NCBI GenBank assembly: GCA_002890585.1
Contig: MIQB01000024.1
Coordinates: forward strand, 1-26,688
DNA from: Tannerella sp. oral taxon 808
Lineage (GTDB): Bacteria; Bacteroidota; Bacteroidia; Bacteroidales; Tannerellaceae
DNA length: 26,688 nt
Direction: 5' to 3'
Of this stretch, positions 23,331 to 26,688 are shown one piece after another. Both the position numbers and the translations under genes were made by a program. The notes beneath the pieces were generated by a model that ran no database searches, was not told where the DNA came from, and saw only the letters and a program-made list of their open reading frames with translations. Every line of letters starts with the position of its first letter. The stretch's first letter is position 1.

Positions 23331-24545
23331 ATGAACCGATTGAACACAATCAAAGAAGCGATCGAAGACTTCCGCGAAGGCAAGTTCCTCATTGTCGTCG
23401 ACGACGAAGACCGCGAAAACGAAGGCGACTTCATCATCGCCGCCGAAAAGATCACCCCAGAGAAAGTCAACTTCATGCTCAAGAATGGCCGCGGCGTGCT
23501 CTGCGCACCCATCACGGAGGAGCGCTGCGAAGAGCTCGGCCTCGACATGCAAGTGACCCACAACACCTCCACCTTAGAGACGCCCTTCACCGTCACCGTC
23601 GACCGGCTCGGCAACGGCTGCACCACGGGCGTCTCCATCCACGACCGCGCGCAGACCATCCGCGCACTGGCCGATCCAGCCACGAAACCTACCGACCTCG
23701 GTCGGCCGGGACACATCAACCCGCTGCGTGCCCGTTCGCGGGGCGTGCTGCGCCGTGCCGGACACACCGAAGCCACCGTCGACATGGCCCGCTTAGCCGG
23801 ACTCTATCCCGCCGGTGCACTCATCGAAATCCTCAACGAAGACGGCACGATGGCACGTATGCCGCAGCTCTTGGAGGTGGCCAAACGTTTCGATATTAAG
23901 ATTATCACCATCCGCGACCTCATCGCCTACCGCCTCCGCACCGAGTCGCTCGTCGAAGAAGGCGTCGAGGCCAAGCTGCCCACCAAATACGGCCCCTTCC
24001 GCATCATCCCCTTCCGTCAGAAAAGCAACGGATTAGAGCACGCGGCGCTGATCAAGGGCAACTTAGACGAGCGCCCGGACGAGCCAGTCTTGGTACGCAT
24101 GCACTCCTCCTGCATGACGGGCGACATCTTCGGCTCCCTGCGTTGCGACTGCGGCGAGCAGCTCCACTTAGCCATGCGCATGATCGAAAAGGAAGGGCGC
24201 GGCGTCGTGGTCTACCTCAACCAAGAGGGCCGCGGCATCGGCCTCATGGACAAGATCCACGCCTACAAGCTGCAAGACGAAGGCATGGACACCGTCGAGG
24301 CCAACCTGCACCTCTGCCACCAAGCTGACGAGCGCGACTATGGCGTCGGGGCACAGATCCTCAGCCGTATCGGCGTCACCAAGATGCGCCTCATCACCAA
24401 CAACCCCGTCAAGCGCGTCGGACTCGAGGCCTACGGCTTGGAGGTCGTCGAGAACGTGCCCATCGAAGTCACCCCCAACGAATACAACGCCTTCTACATG
24501 CGCACCAAGAAGAACCGCATGGGGCATATGCTGAATCATGTGTAG
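23331..24545 (+). CDS. ribBA: Bifunctional RibBA (DHBP synthase / GTP cyclohydrolase II)
   Basis: This 404-residue enzyme catalyses both opening steps of riboflavin synthesis. The N-terminal domain (about 1-205) is 3,4-dihydroxy-2-butanone-4-phosphate synthase, with the acidic loop DDEDRENEGDF and the catalytic segment RRAGHTEATVDMARLAG. The C-terminal domain (about 206-400) is GTP cyclohydrolase II, with zinc ligands Cys261, Cys272 and Cys274 (CMTGDIFGSLRCDC), NQEGRGIGL and the TNNPVKR segment. Both sets of catalytic residues are present. It is 14 bp downstream of the LptF/G gene and has no obvious promoter or FMN riboswitch of its own. Confidence 0.96.
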   Translation: MNRLNTIKEAIEDFREGKFLIVVDDEDRENEGDFIIAAEKITPEKVNFMLKNGRGVLCAPITEERCEELGLDMQVTHNTSTLETPFTVTVDRLGNGCTTGVSIHDRAQTIRALADPATKPTDLGRPGHINPLRARSRGVLRRAGHTEATVDMARLAGLYPAGALIEILNEDGTMARMPQLLEVAKRFDIKIITIRDLIAYRLRTESLVEEGVEAKLPTKYGPFRIIPFRQKSNGLEHAALIKGNLDERPDEPVLVRMHSSCMTGDIFGSLRCDCGEQLHLAMRMIEKEGRGVVVYLNQEGRGIGLMDKIHAYKLQDEGMDTVEANLHLCHQADERDYGVGAQILSRIGVTKMRLITNNPVKRVGLEAYGLEVVENVPIEVTPNEYNAFYMRTKKNRMGHMLNHV

Positions 24546-24840
24546 TATATGCGCCTTACGGCGCGGTAGTAGGGGCGCCCCTTGTGGGCGCCCGGTAGTT
24601 ATGAGGGCTTCCGCCCTCAGGTAGTACGGGGCTGCGCCCCGGGTAGTACGGCCTTGCGGCCGGGTAGTCAGAAGAAGTTAGAAGTAGCCCCATAACTCCC
24701 CCGACTACCGCGCCGCAGGCGCATAACTACCGGCCGCAAGGCCGTAACTACCCTCTAACTACCTGCGCCGCAAGGCGCATAACTACCGGCCGCAAGGCCG
24801 TAACTACCCTTTAACTACCTGCGGGCGAAAGCCCGCATAA
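24546..24840. repeat. Array of minihairpins separated by GGTAGT/ACTACC spacers
   Basis: This gap of about 330 bp between ribBA and the aminotransferase holds about ten short GC-rich palindromes, among them GCGCCTTACGGCGC, GGGCTTCCGCCC, GGGGCTGCGCCCC, CGGCCTTGCGGCCG, GCGCCGCAAGGCGC, CGGCCGCAAGGCCG and GCGGGCGAAAGCCCGC. In the left half (to about 24690) the spacer is GGTAGT, in the right half it is ACTACC, so the halves are inverted copies of each other. Most loops are GNRA (GCAA, GAAA, GGAA, GTAA) when read on the minus strand at left and on the plus strand at right. No gene is supported. Confidence 0.75.
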
Positions 24841-24874
24841 CTCCCCTATACAACAACCATAAATTGAAATCACA

Positions 24875-26068
24875 ATGGAACATCTTTCTGTTCGCCTGAC
24901 GAGCCTCTCGTCGTCTGCCACACTGGCCATGTCGCAGAAAAGCAATGAGCTGAAGGCACAAGGCGTCGACGTCATCAACCTGAGCGTCGGCGAGCCCGAT
25001 TTCTTCACCCCCGACCCCATCAAGGTCGCCGCGAAGAAGGCCATCGACAACAACTTCTCCTTCTACACCCCCGTGCCAGGCTACATGGATCTGAGGAAAG
25101 CCATCGTCGCCAAGCTCAAGAAGGAGAACGGCCTCGACTTCCCCGTCGACCAGATCGTCGTCTCCAACGGCGCCAAGCAGTCCATCTGCAACGCCCTGCT
25201 CTGCCTCATCAATCCGGGTGATGAGGTCATCGTGCCCGCCCCCTACTGGGTGAGCTACGTGGAGATGGTCAAGCTGGCCGAAGGCACGAACGTGATCCTG
25301 CCCGCCGGCATCGACCAGCAGTTCAAGATCACACCCAAGCAGCTCGAAGCCGCCATCACGCCCAAGACGAAGGCGCTCATCCTCTGCTCGCCGTCCAACC
25401 CCACGGGCAGCGTCTACAGCCACGACGAGCTCCGCGCCCTGGCCGACGTCTTGGCGCGCCACCCGCAGGTGGTCATCCTCTCGGACGAGATCTACGAACA
25501 CATCAACTACGTCGGCCGCCACGAAAGCATCGCCCAGTTCCCCGAGCTTCGCGACCGCGTGGCCGTCATCAACGGCGTCTCCAAGGCCTACGCCATGACC
25601 GGATGGCGCATCGGTTTCCTCGCCGCCCCGCTTTGGTTAGCCAAGGCCGCCGGCAAACTGCAAGGCCAATACACCTCCGGCGCCAGCAGCATCGCGCAGA
25701 AAGCCGCCTGCGAGGCCTTCGCCGGCGATCAGTCGTGCGTCGAGGAGATGCGCCAAGCCTTCATGCGTCGGCGCGACCTGATCTGCCGCCTCTGCCGCGA
25801 GATCCCCGACGTGCGCCTGGCTGTGCCCGACGGCGCCTTCTACATCTTCCCCGACGTCAGCCGCTACTTCGGCCGCAGCGCCGGCGATCGCAAGATCTGC
25901 GACTCGGCCGACCTCGCCATGTACCTCCTGGAGACAGCCCACGTGGCCACCGTCGGCGGTCATGCCTTCGGCGCCCCAGACTGCCTCCGCCTCTCCTACG
26001 CCGCCTCCGACGAGGCCATCACCGAGGCCATGCGCCGCATCGCCAAAGCGCTCTCGGAGCTCAAATGA
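24875..26068 (+). CDS. Class I PLP-dependent aminotransferase (aspartate aminotransferase-like)
   Basis: This 397-residue cytoplasmic enzyme belongs to fold type I aminotransferases of the AspC/AspAT-Ib kind. Signatures are NLSVGEPDF (substrate entry, about 35-43), YTPVPGYMDLRKAI, the Asn of SPSNPTGSVY, DEIYEHI and the PLP-lysine motif SKAYAMTGWRIGF with Lys237. A C-terminal RLSYA segment supplies the carboxylate-binding Arg. It most likely exchanges the amino group between glutamate and aspartate/oxaloacetate, though related enzymes use other substrates. It is a single-gene unit, followed by a strong terminator. Confidence 0.93.
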   Translation: MEHLSVRLTSLSSSATLAMSQKSNELKAQGVDVINLSVGEPDFFTPDPIKVAAKKAIDNNFSFYTPVPGYMDLRKAIVAKLKKENGLDFPVDQIVVSNGAKQSICNALLCLINPGDEVIVPAPYWVSYVEMVKLAEGTNVILPAGIDQQFKITPKQLEAAITPKTKALILCSPSNPTGSVYSHDELRALADVLARHPQVVILSDEIYEHINYVGRHESIAQFPELRDRVAVINGVSKAYAMTGWRIGFLAAPLWLAKAAGKLQGQYTSGASSIAQKAACEAFAGDQSCVEEMRQAFMRRRDLICRLCREIPDVRLAVPDGAFYIFPDVSRYFGRSAGDRKICDSADLAMYLLETAHVATVGGHAFGAPDCLRLSYAASDEAITEAMRRIAKALSELK

Positions 26069-26097
26069 CAGAGACCTTGCACCATGCAAGGCCTCTG
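26069..26097 (+). terminator. Hairpin just after the aminotransferase stop
   Basis: A 13-position stem (26069-26081 with 26085-26097, one mismatch) with a 3-nt loop starts on the base after the stop codon. The tail ACACTACCTTTT is only weakly T-rich, so it may act as an attenuator or a stabilising hairpin. Confidence 0.4.
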
Positions 26098-26129
26098 ACA
26101 CTACCTTTTCATTACACACGCTTGTACAT

Positions 26130-26174
26130 AGCGGGGGTACGGGATGCAGTCCCTGCCCCCGCTTCCTGTTTTTA
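26130..26174 (+). terminator. Strong rho-independent terminator of the aminotransferase gene
   Basis: AGCGGGGG and CCCCCGCT pair (26130-26137 and 26156-26163), with an inner GGGA/TCCC stem and one bulge. The stem is followed by TCCTGTTTTTAT. Confidence 0.8.
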
Positions 26175-26204
26175 TAAGGGGGAGCGTTGCCCTGTCATCC
26201 CCCA

Positions 26205-26400
26205 GCCCCGGGGGCGGCCTGCACAGGGTTGCACCTTGGGCTATCGTCCGGCGGCCCGGGGTTTCGCCCTGGGCTATCCTCCACCGGCCCGGGGTTTCGC
26301 CCCGGGCTATCGTCCGGCGGCCCTACAGGCCGCACCGGGTACATTAATCCGGGCTGTAGGCCCGAGGAATGATAGCCCAGGGCAAAACCCTGGGCGTATT
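26205..26400. repeat. GC-rich mini-palindrome cluster with no gene
   Basis: Several copies of the CCGGGGTTTCGCC / CTGGGCTATCGTCC / GGCCCTACAGGCCG family occur in series, then an inverted GATAGCCCAGGG copy. It is the same family as in 2990-3060 and 3384-3720, in mirror order. Open frames crossing it are repeat artefacts. Confidence 0.6.
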
Positions 26401-26432
26401 AGACCACCGAGCACGTTGCTGTTCGGTGGTCT
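26401..26432 (-). repeat. Conserved hairpin attached to repeat element B
   Basis: AGACCACCGA (26401-26410) and TCGGTGGTCT (26423-26432) form a perfect 10-bp stem around a 12-nt loop. On the minus strand it matches the hairpin at 3352-3383, including the loop ACAGCAACGTGC. Confidence 0.6.
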
Positions 26433-26688
26433 TGTTGTATGCGTACTAATACACCCATTAGCTCATATGGCTATCAGCCATATGGGTTAGATGGGTCGGC
26501 ACATATAGCTTAGATGGGTCGGCACATATAGCTTAGATGGGTCGACCCATGTAGCTTAGATGGGTCGAACCATATAGCTTAGATGGGTCGGCCCATGTAG
26601 CTTAGATGGGTCGGCCCATGTAGCTTAGATGGGTCGGCCCATATAGCTTAGATGGTTCGACCCATATAGCTTAGATGGTTCGACCCAT
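26433..26688 (-). repeat. Composite repeat element, copy B: cap plus 23-bp array, cut by window end
   Basis: The cap (about 26433-26488, with the 9-bp hairpin CATATGGCT-atc-AGCCATATG) is followed by 23-bp units starting at 26489, 26512, 26535, 26558, 26581, 26604, 26627, 26650 and 26673; the last runs off the window. It is copy A in inverted orientation. Units have the form AGATGGGTCGGCCCATGTAG plus CTT, with an ATGGG-TCGG-CCCAT palindrome in the best-paired units. Confidence 0.75.

Noticed and set aside
24546..24874. Riboswitch or tRNA in the ribBA-aminotransferase gap
   Set aside because: The gap is explained by repeated minihairpins; no cloverleaf or conserved riboswitch core was seen.
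26480..26688. CRISPR array at the right edge
   Set aside because: Same 23-bp contiguous repeat as at 3171-3308; no spacers.

Overview
This 26.7 kb window looks like chromosome of a GC-rich member of the Bacteroidota. The evidence is several promoters of the TTTG-N19/20-TAnnTTTG type, which is specific to that phylum, the RibBA and LptF/G-like gene styles, and an N-acetylmuramate kinase/etherase pair. A Tannerella-like (Tannerellaceae) host is my best inference, but nothing here proves the genus.

Layout. 1-336: a gene-free leader with inverted and direct repeats. 337-2925: clpB (+) with a terminator. 2990-3760: a dense block of palindromic and tandem repeats. 3767-9950: a five-gene minus-strand operon read as ATPase, permease, permease, adaptor, TolC-type outer-membrane channel, i.e. 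a complete MacAB-TolC-like export system, with mobile-looking repeats in two of its intercistronic gaps. 9983-10631: two overlapping small genes, the second a DUF2335-type membrane protein. 10790-11006: a 41-bp tandem array. 11034-11930: a membrane-anchored coiled-coil protein. 12045-13307: a GHKL-ATPase/STAS-like pair. 13493-14602: a TlpA-like lipoprotein. 14793-16733: groES-groEL (-). 16969-19384: sugar kinase, murQ and a Fic protein, joined by 4-bp start/stop overlaps. 19439-21053: an AAA/ABC-type ATPase overlapping an unrecognised 158-aa protein. 21104-21290: a 42-bp tandem array. 21433-24545: LptF/G-family permease and ribBA. 24546-24840: an array of tiny hairpins. 24875-26068: a class I aminotransferase with a strong terminator. 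26205-26688: repeats again.

How the parts work together. ClpB and GroESL form a protein-quality-control set, though not one operon. Kinase and MurQ convert N-acetylmuramic acid to GlcNAc-6-phosphate for cell-wall recycling; an autoinhibited Fic enzyme is translationally coupled to them. The permease/ATPase operon exports an unknown substrate across both membranes. The ATPase/158-aa pair and the GHKL/STAS pair are accessory-looking modules among housekeeping genes.

The most unusual content is non-coding. A composite element made of a 23-bp hairpin-bearing tandem array, inverted caps and a 10-bp-stem hairpin occurs at both ends of the window in opposite orientation. Two further tandem arrays have periods of 41-42 bp. 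One intergenic region is built of minihairpins whose loops are mostly GNRA on one strand and switch strand half way. A repeat present twice in the export operon can fold into a pseudoknot. The best candidates for something undescribed are the ATPase/158-aa gene pair and the composite repeat element.
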